From NCBI GenBank assembly GCA_900544195.1, contig UQUJ01000008.1, forward strand, positions 1-60,643: DNA of 60,643 bases, written 5' to 3'. Source of the DNA: an uncultured Alistipes sp. (GTDB lineage Bacteria > Bacteroidota > Bacteroidia > Bacteroidales > UBA932). The notes beneath the pieces were generated by a model that did not search any database, was not told the DNA's origin, and saw only the letters and a program-made list of their open reading frames with translations. The first letter of the stretch is position 1, and each line of letters starts with the position of its first letter. A program made the position numbers and the translations under genes. This document shows, piece by piece, positions 60,437 to 60,643 of the stretch.

Positions 60437-60593
60437 TTTAGTAACCCTTAAAAAATAACTTGGCAATCTTTGCTTGTCTTTTCGGTCTATATCTCATCAG
60501 TCATGTGCCACCGGCACACTCGTTCTTCCCAAAGACATCTATCCTCGAAAATACCGCCAAATCTTTATCAACTTATTTTTAACGCTTACTTAG
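60437..60593 (+). repeat. Palindromic intergenic repeat, copy D
   Basis: Plus-strand copy with core TGTGCCACCGGCACA at 60504-60518. Its interior is closest to copy B (AATAACTTGG, GACATC, ATACCGCCAA). It is joined directly to the mobile-element terminus at 60588. Confidence 0.78.
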
Positions 60594-60643
60594 AAGCTGT
60601 TTTGAATTGTTTGTTTGAAGGTTAAGAGCAAGCTCTTTCCCTG
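60588..60643 (+). mobile_element. Left end of TIR-bounded element (cut by window edge)
   Basis: Nearly identical to 28712-28767: ACTTAGAAGCTGTTTTGAAT, then a shared GGTTAAGAGCAAGCTCTT hairpin. The remainder lies outside the window. Together with 1-59 it suggests that both window ends fall in copies of one repeated element. Confidence 0.65.

Larger units (their letters stand above)
60260..60643. other. Terminal repeat region
   Basis: Contains a REP-like inverted pair (60300-60391) with a 15-bp tandem repeat in its loop, palindromic repeat copy D (60437-60593) and the left end of a mobile element (60588-60643). No gene was seen. Confidence 0.75.

Noticed and set aside
1..60643. tRNA, rRNA or tmRNA genes
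   Set aside because: Intergenic regions were scanned by eye for cloverleaf features and rRNA-like sequence; none found.

Overview
The window looks like a chromosomal piece of a Bacteroidota, most likely Bacteroidales, genome with roughly balanced to slightly GC-rich composition. The evidence is the two SusC/SusD pairs with ECF sigma/FecR switches, promoters of the TAnnTTTG type, almost no Shine-Dalgarno sequences, many lipoproteins with short signal peptides, BACON and DUF1735 domains, and a RicT (PSP1)-GldH-TrmB neighbourhood. A genus cannot be named from the sequence alone.

Layout. 1-205: the end of a mobile element joined to a palindromic repeat. 202-2611 (minus strand): murI-pncB (glutamate racemase, nicotinate phosphoribosyltransferase). 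2972-7352: a secreted S41 peptidase, then prfB (with its programmed frameshift) and a class I fumarase. 7470-22468: polysaccharide utilisation locus 1 (PUL1), with a GH123-type enzyme, ECF sigma factor, FecR anti-sigma, SusC, SusD, a second GH123-type protein, a BACON/FISUMP lipoprotein, a third GH123-type enzyme and a lipoprotein nucleoside hydrolase. 22671-28464: rplU-rpmA, serS, ruvC and a large outer-membrane beta-barrel protein. 28465-29124: a repeat nest holding a small element with 27-bp terminal inverted repeats. 29125-34521: an RlmI-type methyltransferase with a small membrane protein (minus strand), then pgk, lgt, a HAD phosphatase and a TetR regulator. 34528-40720: a TolC/adaptor/RND efflux operon and a small PII-like protein. 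40828-53293: PUL2, with ECF sigma, FecR, SusC, SusD, three GH18-fold lipoproteins and a DUF1735-LamG lipoprotein. 53861-60259: thioredoxin, a beta-barrel protein, a LOG-family protein, polyprenyl synthase, a DNA polymerase III delta-prime-like subunit, ricT, gldH and trmB. 60260-60643: REP-like and palindromic repeats, and the end of the same mobile element seen at position 1.

How the genes work together. PUL1 probably senses, imports and trims a GalNAc-containing glycan: GH123 is a beta-N-acetylgalactosaminidase family, and its genes flank and interleave the SusCD transporter. PUL2 resembles the Bacteroides high-mannose N-glycan loci. One GH18 protein keeps the full catalytic motif (an Endo H/F1-like endo-beta-N-acetylglucosaminidase). 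Two others have lost catalytic aspartates and probably bind glycan at the surface. Both loci carry their own sigma/anti-sigma pair for trans-envelope signalling through SusC.

The most unusual features are the following. A four-copy palindromic repeat carries a TIR-bounded element on the same side in three copies, including both window ends. A REP-like element is inserted in frame in murI. The GH18 genes of PUL2 have mosaic base composition with breakpoints inside genes. A 19-base C tract lies between divergent genes. The hexamer GAATAT/ATATTC is strongly over-represented. No tRNA, rRNA, CRISPR array or intact transposase gene was seen.
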